Shown: positions 1 to 21,937, counted from the first letter of the stretch. The stretch is 64,000 nt of DNA from Tigriopus japonicus (GCA_010645155.1 JAAGOF010000055.1:1869734-1933733), one strand, 5' to 3'. Numbers and translations are program-made. The notes: a model not told the origin generated them from the letters alone.

Positions 1-128
1 TCGTGGGCCCAAAGCTCGTTGATCGCTAATTTGCAGGCCCCTGAACCTACCAACGTCTGTTTGGTGGGCCCCTAACAACATGTAATCAAATTTGTGCGCC
101 TTGACTCAAAAGTGGTTGCCGACCCCTG
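1..128. mobile_element. Terminus of a hAT-family DNA transposon (rest lies outside the window)
   Basis: The stretch ends at 128 with GGTTGCCGACCCCTG. Read outward on the other strand this is CAGGGGTCGGCAACC, the well-known terminal inverted repeat start of many hAT elements. The GGGCCC-rich sequence before it would be the subterminal part. The other end is not in the window, so neither the target duplication nor the length can be checked. No transposase coding is visible. Confidence 0.6.
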
Positions 129-3100
129 ATATAGACTGATGGCGAAATGGGCAGATATAGAAGTTTTTCTTGCAGAATAGAAATTGCCGACAGTCGACAT
201 ACATAACTCTTCTTTACTCAGCTGAACCCAGCTAATCTACATTGTAAAACGTCTTGAATTCTTGCTCTGCAGTAAAAAAAAAACATTTTTGTCCTTGCTT
301 TAGTGCTGGGTTTTGAGTTGGGAGTGTTGCCACGTTTTACTAAAAGTGTATTTGATGTTAAAAAAGCGAGTTGTAATAAAGTTTTTGACTAAAGACCTAA
401 ACTAGGCCCAATTTGGCAACACTCAAACTAAATTGAGTTCCATGGTAGTTATAAAAATGGATTTCCAGTTAGCAGTTCTGCTATATTTTACTTGGAGATA
501 AGGTATCTTACCCTTTGAGAAGTTTAGTAGTGGTAAGCTTTTTGACCCATAAGAGCCAAAATATCTAAAGTAATGTAAAATATGAACTCGAAATCCATGA
601 GCACTGCTGATGCAAACAAATTGGCCATTTCTTTGTTTGTTTGTATATTGGTTTGGATTTTCAGAGTAATTGTTTGTTTAGGTAGTTTGGGGTAGAATTT
701 GCACCAGTCCCAAAAAAACACATATATCCGGATTTGCTTTCCCAACTTCAAGTTGTGCAGATGAGCATGAATCGTTGCAAGTGTCACGTTTAATGTACAT
801 CTTTGCTTATCACTTTCACACTTACAAGGAACACACGTCTTACAAAAAATCTTGCAAAAAAAGTTAAAAAAGACAAATCAAATGTTGAAACAAAAAGAAA
901 AATCGCTCATACTCACGTGAGGTCATTTGCAGAGTATTCCATTGCATTATGTGTTCCTGTCTAAAACATTACACAAGTAAAGTTACAAAAATGCAATGAT
1001 GATAAAAGCACTTCGGCCCAATTCACGACATGTGGTTGTAAGTAGAGCTCTATATTAGAAAGAGTACAATCATATCCAACGCCATCTAGTTCATTCTGCT
1101 CGCAACTGATCGCCGTTCCCAAAAGGATGTATGAGTACCCTCTAAGCTGAACAAATTTTCCAAAATATGAGACCAAGATAGCAACTTTTGAGAAACTAAG
1201 GGGCCTAGAACCCTTATGAAGGGGTCCAAAATGAACTGTTAGTGTGCTTCAAATGAGTTAAGATTGCATTACTTGTAAAATTAGGTTTAAAACTTTAAAA
1301 GACATTAAGAGAATGAAAATCTATCCCCTTGGACATATTGATGCAAGTGGTGATGGCAATACTGATGGAAAATCCCAATCATTCAATCCGTTCAGTCTTT
1401 CAATCTAGCCTTGAACCAATCTTGATGCCCCCAATCTCAGTCCAAAAACCAATCTCGTCAATCTGGGAAAAAGCATTTCAGGGTTCACAACAGGTCCCAA
1501 AAACAGCACGATTCTAAACACGCGATCAATAATTTTGCACCTTATTTTAAGAGTTGGCAAAAATATTTTAGCCATTCTTCATCATTTAAAATGTAAAGAA
1601 AGAGTTTCAAATAAAATATATATGGATTACAAACTGAAAGTATGTGGATTTGGGTTCATGAAGCATGTCTAATTTTGAGCGCAGCGTTAACTGACAAAAC
1701 AAAGAAATATGCAGGGTTTCCAAAATTGCTTGCATTAGGGCAAAGAGTGAAAAGACAATGCACGATATTGCCTGAACATGCATTTGTAATGATTATGGGG
1801 ATACTATATGCGTATAGAAATCAAGTTCCAACTACATGAGAACTCGTCATTTACCCTAGCACCCAAGTTAGTTGTTACATCATGGTTTATAAGGCTAGAC
1901 ACCTTGAGCAATTTTACACTTGCAATTTGAAGGGTGTTAGGCAAGTCATGTGCATTCAACAATATCATTGTGTTGTACTTCTCAAACTACCAAATTGAAG
2001 GTTTCCATAGAACACAATCTCATGATGAAGGATCCCCTACTGCCTATCCTTTGCGTATCAGACCTGCTGGAAGTCCCCACTCACCAAGGCCCCACCGTCA
2101 ATAACAAAGGAATTCAATACTTGCAATGTGTAGACGACCTTGTGTTTTTCATCAATTTCGCCAGAAGACTGCAAAATAGCATCAACATTTTGCAAGGTGA
2201 TTGCCTTGAAAATAACCCTCAAGTCAACACCCTCAAGATGAAGCCCATGGTTCCCAGAAAGTCGCAAATTGCATTTGTACAGTCTGTTGTTCATCCTCTC
2301 TTCATTTATCATTTATGTTTTCTCATAAACATCAAAACTTACACATAAATATAATTTATGTCTAGTTTAGTTGAACATGGTGAAAACATTTTGTAAATTT
2401 GAGTCTGAAATGTTATTTATTGTATGTCCACTCAAAACACCTTGTGCTGTATAAAGAGTACGGGAAGAGGAAATAGAATTTCGTTTAATTCGGTTGACAT
2501 ATGCAAATGTTCATACAAAAACAGTGGTCCCAATACATGCAGTATTATCATTAATTAGTGTACATTTTCTCAATTTGACTTTAATTCAGAATTCCAAGAA
2601 CCACAGGGGATTAGTAATAGCAGGGAGACTTAAGGTTTGAATTCCATTACAAATTGGGCGCATCAGAGATTTCCAATTTGTTACAACTCTGAAACTGTAG
2701 AAATCTTGAAGAGCTTTTGATTGGACTTCACTCCTTTTCACGGTAATCCAAGAATAGGTATGATATTGTCGATTTAAGCTTTTGAAGTTTTGTAATGGAT
2801 GAGCCCGATGAAACGTTTTGGTCCGTGGGAGAGTTTCCGGGGGAAATGTGGTTCTTAGTCCTTTTCCAAGAGGATTTTGCAAGTGGATTGAGGTCCATAC
2901 CTTTTCACTGACTTTTCATCAAAATCCATGTGTGCTACAAGGTATTGGTCACTATTGATCACCGAGATATGATGGCAAACACATGAGATTTTGGGTCCAA
3001 GATGCGATTCACCATTATGCGTAGGTTCTTTTCAAGACACATTCTGGTTCACCATTTATATTGGCATGTTCCTCGCGTTCTTGATTATTGTGTTGGCTTC

Positions 3101-3511
3101 GAAAATGGCGATTTGACAGCCGTCTTCTTGCATTTTGCTTTTCTTTTGGTACCCAATTTTCTCTTCCCCGTCCTCTTTACAAATCCAATTGAACCAGTTC
3201 ACAACACAACAATGGCCGTAATAAGGGTGGTTCTCCACGAGCACATCGAGAACAATACTTCTTCAAAGGCTTTTCATAGTGTGACTGGGTGGTACATTTT
3301 GGAATTGTTTTCCTCGATATTCCAATGACCAAATTAGAAACGTTCAAGTCTTTTTAAGTCATTTTTAGTGAAACATGAACGAGTTACCAAATTATCTAAA
3401 AGATACTCTGACCTATATTGAATTTTAATGGCTAAATGTCTTTTCTCAATATGCTAAAATTTCATGTCTTCTTTTTCATGGCCACATCTAAAGCTAGATG
3501 AGTCTGTGTTG
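129..3511. other. Intergenic DNA without a recognised gene
   Basis: AT-rich unique-looking sequence. Short open frames occur but none matches a family I recognise, apart from one weak coding-like stretch at 2058-2312 (separate entry). I see no RNA gene or clear promoter. Confidence 0.6.
2058..2312 (-). other. Weak candidate exon or gene relic, unidentified
   Basis: On the minus strand an ATG at 2312 opens a stop-free frame of 84 codons. Its composition looks like a globular protein: alternating hydrophobic and polar residues, with motifs such as LYKCNLRLSGNHG and LQVLNSFVIDGGALVSG. A possible splice donor (CAG followed by GTCTGA) lies near 2059. No partner exon was found and I do not recognise the family. 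It may be an exon of an unknown gene, a relic, or chance. Confidence 0.2.
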
Positions 3512-3636
3512 TAGTGATGTGACTTGGGCAAGTAATGAGTCATCACAAACACCCAAGAACAAGTTGTTGACAAGCATTACTTGGGCAATACACCCAATAC
3601 ACTTGGCAAGCTCAAGGAACATTGGAAGATGCAGTT
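3512..3636 (+). repeat. Left copy of a ~125-bp inverted repeat (partner at 6177-6300)
   Basis: Starts TAGTGATGTGACTTGGGCAA and runs up to the N gap. The reverse complement of 6177-6300 matches it almost base for base, with a few substitutions and single-base indels. The TAGTGATG start resembles the hAT termini nearby. No target duplication is obvious around the outer ends. Confidence 0.75.
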
Positions 3637-3659
3637 NNNNNNNNNNNNNNNNNNNNNNN
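3637..3659. other. Assembly gap (23 N)
   Basis: A run of N directly after the inverted-repeat copy. This is consistent with an assembler failing at a repeated or hairpin-forming sequence. Confidence 0.98.
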
Positions 3660-4368
3660 ATTTATTTTCGCAATTTCTAGATTTTTTAAATCTATTTTTG
3701 CGTTTGCAGGTTGCCAACAAGTCTGTCCAGATTTTTTTTCAACTTTTTCCCGTCCTGAAGAGATCACTACATCAAATACATGGAATAACTTTAATTGTAT
3801 TGAATTAGATATCTTGTCTGTGGTATTTATTTTTGAAGAATTCCTTAAGACTATGTGCCACATGTTTGAAAATCTGGCCACAGATCAATTGTTTTCAGCA
3901 TCGCTGAAGTTGAGAGGATTTGCATGTTGGAAGGGCTTGCCAAAAATACTTAACAGGACCAAACAATAAGAGTCACCATCTAAAACTTGAAGAAATACAT
4001 CGTTGATGGGAATTGGGCAGTGTATATGGCAAGAGGCAAACATGTAGGACATCCACTGAATGGTTTCTAAGTTCATCCCTTTGATTATCGGCACATATGT
4101 GTCGTTACAATTTTTGTGGTCATTTTGGCAATGCTGTTTGTTGAAGGACCAGGTTGAAAATCTCAATCCAATCACCAATCTCTCCAATCAGCCCTGAAAT
4201 TGGTTCAATTATCAATTTTCCCAATCCAATCTATGATTGACCCCATCAGTACTACTGATGGAACTCGAAATCGAACTAGTTCGAGTGTTGCCAAATTGGT
4301 CCCTGTTTAGGTCTTTTTGAAAACGTTCAATACAACCTGCCCTAATCAACAATGATAAACTTCCGAGT

Positions 4369-5246
4369 AGTGATGGGACGAGACGGCATTTCCAATACAT
4401 GAGACCAACTGATGCCGGTCTCAATTAATACATCTTAGAAGCTGGCATCAATACTGTATCAAGTCTTACGAACGAAATGACAGCTACAAAAGGTGTCCGC
4501 CACCGATTGAACCTATTCGTATTTAACAATTTTGTTAAAGCGTGTAATCGAAATCAAACTCTCTTTTGAGGTATTTCTAATATGCATGGAGACCATGGCC
4601 TTTATTGACGCCATATCAAATAGCTTTTTGACTGATATTGTCTGTTTCAATATGGTTCCTTTGATATTCAAATCTTAGTTGCTAGTCACACTTCTTAGCC
4701 AGGTTGACTAGAATGTGGTAATAATGTCGTGATTTGCCACCTGATTTCAATGTTGATGGACTTTAGCAAATGGAAATTTCAAATAATAACTGTGCACTAA
4801 CGACTTAAATAAAATCTTGCGTTGCAACATAATAACATAAGCAATCGTTAAATGAAATATTCTCCGACAATTTGGAGGATGTAACATAAGTTTTAGTGTT
4901 AATGAAAAAGATTTCACGTCACACTTTCAGCGGTTCTTCAGGCATTTTTCTTTAAAACTCTGAAGCCAACGTGTTATGCCAAGTTGTGGAATCGACGAGA
5001 TGTTCCTTGCTTTGAAATTTATATTGTTTAAGTTTAAAACAACGGAAAAATAAATCTAGATATTTCGTGCCTTCAAACTGAAACCGATCGAACACCAGAG
5101 AAAAAGCAAAGCCCAATTTGAGCAATTTTGGCAACACTTCACATTTCTCACTTGGTCTCAAGTCGGAATCAAGACCAGCGAGACTTTCATTGTATTGGTC
5201 TGGTCTCATACTGTATGAGACATTGCTGGTATCAGCCCCATCAGTA
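4369..5246. mobile_element. Non-autonomous hAT-like element (878 bp) with perfect 8-bp target site duplication
   Basis: The left end begins TAGTGATGGGACGAGACGG. The right end, read on the other strand, begins TACTGATGGGGCTGATACC. Both ends are flanked by the identical 8-mer CTTCCGAG (4361-4368 and 5247-5254), which is the duplication length of the hAT superfamily. The TIR core TA(G/C)TGATGGG also fits hAT. The inside has no transposase frame, so it is a deletion derivative or MITE. The match is limited to about 10 bp at the tips, so the terminal repeats are short. Confidence 0.75.
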
Positions 5247-5304
5247 CTTCCGAGTAAAAAATGGCAGCACTCCCGGTTCGAAACCCATCACTAATAGTGA
5301 TGTG

Positions 5305-5582
5305 ACTTGGTGTGTTGGGCAAGCTTTTTTGCGCGAGGTCGCAAGGTAGGGTCACCTAATGGAGATTTCGTGTTGTGCTCAGCTATATCAGCAAACTCAA
5401 ATTTGAGTGTCATTTGCAACCCTGTTCAGAAGTCACAAAAGTTAGGGACGCCGTTCCGTTCTCCTTGATGAAAAAACAGGTTTTTGAAGATTGGTAAGCA
5501 AAGAGGAATACGATTTCACAAAGGTCAATTGGCGACACCACCTTACGACCTCGCGCAAAAAATCTTGCCCAACACACCAAGT
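5305..5582. repeat. Inverted repeat, 52-bp arms (5305-5356 / 5531-5582)
   Basis: The left arm starts ACTTGGTGTGTTGGGCAAG and continues through a GCGCGAGGTCG block. The right arm is its reverse complement with a few mismatches. Both arms are bordered by AGTGATG-type sequence (left AGTGATGTG, right AGTGATGGG), possibly a target duplication or an older hAT end. The 174-bp centre shows no coding. It is probably a small MITE nested among hAT remnants. Confidence 0.6.
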
Positions 5583-6176
5583 AGTGATGGGAGCCAAACA
5601 GGAGCTTGGGCAAGCGGTCCGGTACAGTACCTTGGACTTGCCGAAACTTGGGTCTACTTGGGTGCCTGTACAAGTATTTTTCCCACCTTACAGGTTTGCC
5701 AAATTTGCTAGGAATGAAGACTAAACCTTCGGCATCAGAATTTCAACTAACCAGAAAGTTTCAGCGAAATAGGGCCCATGCCCTTGTGAGGATGGATTTT
5801 TAGATGAAAATACACAATTCAAAGCTTTTGTATCGAGAAATGCAAAAGCTTTTGAGAAAATTTCAAAAAAAAAAAAAAGAGTTGGCATCTTATATTTTTT
5901 TCTAGCAACTCTGAGTGACCGAGCTTGTTCCCAAGTGTGACTGTTAAATCTCATTCTTGATTGGCCCGAAAAGTGTATTCATGTGTGGCTTAGAACGGAA
6001 AGTAAAGAAAAAACATGGTTTTGCAAATGCTATCCAAATCAAAAAAAAATTTGTTTCACTTCCACTGTTTATTGCTAAATTATTAAGGTCAAAAGATCAT
6101 TGAAAATGCAACTTGACGTTCTTTTCTTCTAAGTTACACTGCAAGCATCTGAAATCTTCTAAGAGCAACTGCCGGC

Positions 6177-6300
6177 AACTGCATCTTCCAATGTTCCATG
6201 AGCTTGCCAAGTGTATTGGTGTATTGCCCAAGTAATGCTTGTCAACAACTTGTGGTTGGGGTGTTTGTGATGACTCATTACTTGCCCAAGTCACATCACT
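6177..6300 (-). repeat. Right copy of the ~125-bp inverted repeat (partner at 3512-3636)
   Basis: Its reverse complement reads TAGTGATGTGACTTGGGCAA and onward, like the left copy. A second, shorter piece of the same terminus follows at about 6301-6320, suggesting tandem or nested insertion of the family. Confidence 0.75.
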
Positions 6301-8087
6301 AACACCAAGTCACATCACTTGTAGAGACGCTCTACATGAAACCAGCGACTCCAGAAGAAGTTTTTGCTGCCACTTTTTGAAAAAGTTAGCAGCACGGAAA
6401 TCTGGATGGCAGTGGAAGGTGAAGATAAAATAAGTAAAAGTGGAAGTGACGAAAATTTTTGACCTAAAGACAACGAGAACAAAATTTTAGACGAAAATTG
6501 AAACTTGAATTCTAAAAAGATAGGGCAAAAATTCTTGATTCAGTGACAAAATGTGTTTTATTTTTTAAATGGCACCAAATGAAAGCAAATGGCAGTATTT
6601 CAAACCTCTTTTGGCAGTGCTGGCTTAGAACTCCTTGGTAAACCTGCAGTGCTTCCATATCTTGCGCTTTTTGGGTCCCGTTTGCGCGTTTTTGGTGGCT
6701 CTTGCGCCTTGCGCTTTTCGGGTCCGAGGAAAAATAACTATAATTTGCAATTGTGACCCCAAAGTTGGTAAAAAGTCAAATAAAATCTTATTTTCCAAAG
6801 GAAATAACCATCACTTTTAAGTGTCACCAACGACCTTTAGAGTCAGAAAGAGTGAGAAGGGGCGAGAAAAAATTGAGGGGGAAGGGGAGGGGCTCCCCCC
6901 CCCCCCCCCCCTTTCGTTACTGTTTTGTAACGGTAGATACTAAGCCACCAAAAATTGCAAATACGGTATTGATGTATTTTTGTGAGATCTTTGAAAATTT
7001 CCAAAATTGTCTCAGTTTAAAATCGACTCGGAAAGAAGCTTTACATTTGGGAAGTTCCAAAAATAACAAAAAAATAATAATAGCATGATCAATCTTACAT
7101 TACCAAGGAAAATGTTCTACACAAAAAATTCATAATGGGGACTTTTCTCTCAAGGTTGTCTTTTGAATAAAAAAAAAATTGAGATTGACATTGGTAGCTA
7201 AGCCCTGAAGCCCTGGAGCTCTGAATAAACTTGTGATCTTGTTTTGTGTGCTTTGAATGATTGTTTTATATCTTTAGTATCGTAAACTGTCCAATAAGTC
7301 TGTAGTAAGTTTTAATCGATTATAACCATTATGTGAACATCTTGCGTGACCAATTTTTCACAACTTTGTGAACTTTTGGCCGTTGTAATCAAAACCATCA
7401 ACTTTTCGATTTTTTTGTAACAACAAATTTTGGCAATGTTTGTGTGTTGATCACTTAAATTTTGAGAAAAAGTGTGCGAATAGTAAAATTTACAGGCATA
7501 TTTACAACCGATTGTTTCAAAAAATATATGGCTTTTTAAATTCTACTAAATTTGTGTCATGCAAAACTGTGTTCTAAAGGAAGCCAAGGTTAAAAAAGAC
7601 TAACTCGACCTTACAAGCTTTGGCCAAGACTTGAGACATAAATTTGGCTTCATTTGAGATATTTACGTAACAAAACGACATTTTTAGGCCAGGATACAGC
7701 AACTTTTTTTGCAACTTTCATCCAAACATGAATACTGTCTTTTTATATTGCGCATTTCTATTCAACCTTTTATCATTCAGCACTATCTAGCAATTGCAGT
7801 AGTTTTTAATACCTTAAAAAGCTTGGATTTGGAGAATTGCGCTTTTTCTTGCGCTTCCTCATTTGTCGCGATTTTTCACGATTTTTTTGCAATTTTCTTG
7901 CGCGTTTCGATCTCGAACATCTGGAGGCACTGTTAAATGCTGTCTGAAACCCTGAATGTAAAGATCCACTTGAAAAATGCAAAGTTGGAGAGTTCAGGAG
8001 ACATTGTTTGACCGTGTCCGCGATACGCGATAATCTGTCGCTTCGGATAAGAGTATCTGGCTTATTTGTTCAATTTGGACCTTGACC
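6301..8087. other. Intergenic DNA upstream of the LAP1 gene
   Basis: Holds a poly-C tract at about 6894-6912 and two patches rich in TTGCGC/GCGCTTTT words (6650-6730 and 7820-7920), which look like remnants of one repeat family. No gene is recognised. The promoter and 5' untranslated region of the LAP1-type gene should lie in the last few hundred bases, but no clear motif is visible. Confidence 0.55.
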
Positions 8088-9350
8088 ATGCCCCAATCTC
8101 CGTCGGAATGCTCTTCTCCATTGTCAACGCAGTCTCAACGTGATCGTTTGGCCCGTCAACCTCTCCTAAATCGTCATGATCGTCATCAAGCCCATCATCA
8201 AATCACCAGTCCCACCTCTCATATCCGCTCCCGTCACACGTCCTACGACGAATCGAGCTTAGTCCCACCTCTTCCGATCGGAGACAGCGTTTCACCCGAC
8301 CAATCTCGAACCTCACCCCGCGTTTTCGCTACCAGTTCACCCATGGAGCCCGCGGGCATCATCAAAGGGGCCTATGAAACGCCCGACATGTCCAGGATCG
8401 TACCCAAGGCCAATTCCGGCCGGAAGAACCCGAGCAAATCGGCTCCAGTCAAGAGTGAAGAGAGCCAGACGAGTGAGCAGGAGGAGGAGGAGGATCCCCA
8501 ACCTTCTGGACACACCCTCAAGTCTTCTCAAACCGATAATCGGTCAGGGACTCGACGACGGCCTGGGCGTCGAGATTCGATTAGGGGCTACATTACTACC
8601 CCGGTTAAGTCCATCGAGAGTGGCGTTTATGATGAATCGGCAGGCAGTGGGTCTTTCTGCTGTGACCTCAAAATGTTTTTTGTTGTTGTTTTCTTGGCTG
8701 TGGCAATCATTTATTGGACATATTCTGCAAACCATCCCTCTGCCCCGACGTTATCGATTCAGCTTAACTTAATGAATGTCGGTCTTGAGGAATTGATTCA
8801 AGAATTTCCCGATCAGAAGAATCTCTTGCAGTCGTTTAAAAAGAGTATCAATGACACACTTACCTATGGTAGTCAACCGGCCACGATATTGGTTACCTCG
8901 GAAGAAACCCATAGAACTCGCTTGGATTGCTTTTTGAGAAGACTAATGAGAGTACTTGCCCAAGTCATGAACACTTCGCCGGAGATTGAAGGCATTACGG
9001 CTGAGTCTTTTCCGGATCGAGACGGTTTACAATCGAGGCTCCTTGATTCATTGGCCAAGAATCAAGTCGTGTGTTTAAAAGATGTTCACAAAGTGTCGGG
9101 AAACACGGCTTTGGCCTTGCACGCCATCTGTGATAATGAACACGCACCGGTTAAGAAGGCTGTTGTGATTCTCACGGTCACCGGTCCTGGTTTGCAGTCC
9201 TCGGAAGTGGATGTGGACGGAGTACTGAAGAAGGCCTGGCAGCCGGAACTAGGTGTGGATAAGTATTCGCCCATTTTCTCCCGAATCTCCGGTTTTTTCG
9301 TTCATTTCAAGCCCGACTCTGAAAAGATCTCCCAGTATTGCAAACAATAA
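8088..9350 (+). CDS. TOR1AIP1: LAP1-type torsin-1A-interacting protein (inner nuclear membrane / ER)
   Basis: A single-exon protein of 420 aa. Residues 1-190 are polar, charged and Ser/Pro-rich and should face the nucleoplasm or cytosol. One membrane helix follows at about 195-213 (FFVVVFLAVAIIYW). The ~205-residue rest is the lumenal AAA-like domain of the LAP1/LULL1 family, which docks on torsin ATPases and switches on ATP hydrolysis. Diagnostic is the C-terminal SRIS at 398-401, where Arg399 sits in the place of the arginine finger that LAP1 donates to torsin. Cys348 (HAICDNE) and the near-terminal Cys418 match the conserved disulfide pair. The first in-frame ATG, at 8088, was taken as the start. 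It resembles LAP1 more than LULL1 only in general layout. The PLPP6-type gene follows after 89 bp on the same strand. Confidence 0.85.
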   Translation: MPQSPSECSSPLSTQSQRDRLARQPLLNRHDRHQAHHQITSPTSHIRSRHTSYDESSLVPPLPIGDSVSPDQSRTSPRVFATSSPMEPAGIIKGAYETPDMSRIVPKANSGRKNPSKSAPVKSEESQTSEQEEEEDPQPSGHTLKSSQTDNRSGTRRRPGRRDSIRGYITTPVKSIESGVYDESAGSGSFCCDLKMFFVVVFLAVAIIYWTYSANHPSAPTLSIQLNLMNVGLEELIQEFPDQKNLLQSFKKSINDTLTYGSQPATILVTSEETHRTRLDCFLRRLMRVLAQVMNTSPEIEGITAESFPDRDGLQSRLLDSLAKNQVVCLKDVHKVSGNTALALHAICDNEHAPVKKAVVILTVTGPGLQSSEVDVDGVLKKAWQPELGVDKYSPIFSRISGFFVHFKPDSEKISQYCKQ

Positions 9351-9351
9351 A
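9346..9351 (+). terminator. AATAAA polyadenylation signal overlapping the LAP1 stop codon
   Basis: AATAAA spans the TAA stop (9348-9350). If used, the 3' untranslated region would be extremely short, as happens in tightly packed tandem genes. Confidence 0.45.
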
Positions 9352-9410
9352 ATGTCGAAAATTCGTCCGTTCCCAATAATTTAGTCGAGTGCCTTTAAAT
9401 GAATTTGATC

Positions 9411-9420
9411 TGCTTTTTAG
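9411..9420 (+). promoter_or_regulatory. Splice-acceptor-like TGCTTTTTAG just before the PLPP6 start
   Basis: A pyrimidine run ending in AG lies 19 bp before the PLPP6 ATG and 61-70 bp after the LAP1 stop. It could receive a spliced leader, or be the end of a 5'-untranslated intron starting elsewhere. Confidence 0.4.
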
Positions 9421-9439
9421 GCTTACGCCCACCTTGACG

Positions 9440-10139
9440 ATGTCGACCGAAAGTAAGCGGAAAGTTCCCGATTGGTTGCGTCAAATTTTGAGTCGAGATC
9501 AACAACTCACCAAGAGTTGCTTCGACTTGTTTGATAGGAAGTATGGCTTGGCCAACCACCGACCCTCCCTGAAATATCTTGAGATCTCTTGCCATGGGAT
9601 CCCATGGATTTTTGGCACCTTGGCTTTGATCTACACGTTCCCGCAATACATTGAAATTTGGATCAACTTGTTCTACCTTCTCATTCTCGACATTGTCATC
9701 GTGGCCGTCACCAAGGTAAGTCCATGACAAATTATTTTCATTGAACTTAATCATAGTTCTGGAGTAACATGCTCTAATGAAATAGGCCTTCACCCGACGA
9801 AGACGTCCAAGTTACAATCAAAAGGACATGTTTGCTACAGTTTCGGTGGACAAGTTCTCATTTCCCTCAGGCCATTCTACTCGTGCCGTGGCCTTGGCCT
9901 TTTTCTTCACCTGTCTTTTCCCCCTCCCTTTGGTCTTCGCTCCTGTGATATTTCTATGGTCTGGTGCTGTTTGTGTCTCCCGTGTTCTCTTGGGACGTCA
10001 TCATGTTTTGGACGTGGTCGGAGGAATTGCGATTGGTTTCGGTGTCTACCTCATTTTGAGCTTTACTTTCATCGGTGAAGAGGGTGCCAAATCTTTGGGC
10101 TCGAGCCTCTTTGGCGAGGATCCGTGGTCCAGCGGTTAA
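9440..10139 (+). CDS. PLPP6: PLPP6-type polyisoprenoid/lipid phosphatase (PAP2 superfamily)
   Basis: Two exons (9440-9715 and 9786-10139) join in frame to 209 aa. The PAP2 signature is complete: KX6RP at 92-100, spanning the splice junction; PSGH at 119-122; and SRX5HX3D with Ser157, Arg158, His164 and Asp168. The stretch RRRRPSYNQKDMF followed by VDKFSFPSGH is typical of PLPP6/PPAPDC2, an ER/nuclear-envelope enzyme that removes phosphate from presqualene and other isoprenoid diphosphates. Hydrophobic helices surround the motifs. The ATG at 9440 gives a start at MSTESKRK. It lies 89 bp downstream of the LAP1-type gene on the same strand, preceded by an acceptor-like site, so joint transcription is possible. 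Confidence 0.9.
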
Positions 10140-10444
10140 AGTGTGAGAAATTTGGTCAGTCGTGACCAAATGACGTGGATGCTTTACCAGAAATAACCAG
10201 GGACTTGAACAACACAATTTTTATTACTATGCATAACAATTATCACATCAATGATTGAATTGATTAAAGCCAAGTAACCAATTAACCTTCACTTTCTAGA
10301 AGGCCTTTCTTTTTACCTACCACATTCGTTCTCGAATCTGAGATTGAAAGCAAACGTCACTTAGTACATAGAAAAATTCCTAACGAGATCACTGGGACAG
10401 GAGTAATGTTTTTTGGGGTTTGACTCGGGTGGAGAGATCAATAA
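10140..10444. other. Convergent 3' spacer between PLPP6 and ZSWIM5/6
   Basis: Short AT-rich spacer between two stop codons facing each other. No feature recognised. Confidence 0.6.
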
Positions 10445-21209
<10,765 letters not shown>

Positions 21210-21926
21210 TGTAGAAATGTAAACACTAATTGCCACAAGAATGATCACGTTGGAACAACAAGATAGGTTGCGTGACAAAAAGTAATGTTCTTTTGGCACC
21301 TAGCGGGTTTCTGTTTGTTCCAAAATCCCTTACAGCAGTGGAAACCCAAAATCATTAGATATGAACTTCGTGCATTGCCACTTGTCAATTTGTTTCTTCA
21401 TGGGCCAAAGTAATTGAAAAATTGCCAATCCTTTGTTTAGGTCAAATTTGTATGAAGGAAAAAATACATTTTTGGCTTGTTAATATGGAAACATTTTTTT
21501 CTATCTTCCCTAAATGTCCTCTGATTTGGGAGACAACTTGTAGCAGCACTAGTTATATTTAAGTCTTCTCTTTCTCCAACACAATAGCATAGCGTTGTGG
21601 CAATGCACGAAGCTCATAGATTATGATTTTGGGTTTCCACTGCTCTAAGGGATTTTGGAATAAACTTTTTCTGTCATGAATTGGCAGAATGGTTTACTTT
21701 TATGTAAGTTTAGGTAAGTTTGTAAAATGTTAGAATTGGTTAATTTAGGTTAGGTTAGGTTTAGATTTAGATTTATGTTCAGATATTCTAACCTTTCCCC
21801 TTTTGTCAATATCTGTGACTCTCCCTGTTTTTCGCTGATTTAAGGGCGAGCTCACGGAACAAGATTATTTTGCCACGCAACCTATCTTGTTCCGATGTGA
21901 TCATTCTTGTGGCAATTAGTGTTTAC
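21210..21926. mobile_element. Foldback-type element with long inverted arms, flanked by an 11-bp direct repeat
   Basis: The left arm (about 21218-21381) and the right arm (about 21597-21926) are reverse complements. Shared blocks are GTAAACACTAATTGCCACAA, GGAACA..AAGATAGGTTGCGTG, CCAAAATCCCTTA and CTTCGTGCATTGCCAC. The right arm carries an extra ~165 bp that includes TTAGG units. AGACTGAATAT occurs on both sides (21199-21209 and 21927-21937), which looks like a target duplication. The left arm has a few additional terminal bases, so the exact edge is uncertain. There is no coding sequence. Confidence 0.65.
21745..21759 (+). repeat. Three perfect TTAGG units (arthropod telomere-like)
   Basis: TTAGG x3, followed by degenerate TTTAG units to about 21772. 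It sits inside the extra segment of the foldback element. Too short to be a telomere; an interstitial relic or chance. Confidence 0.6.
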
Positions 21927-21937
21927 AGACTGAATAT

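Noticed and set aside
21745..21759. Telomere end of a chromosome
   Set aside because: Only three perfect TTAGG units, with unique sequence and genes on both sides.
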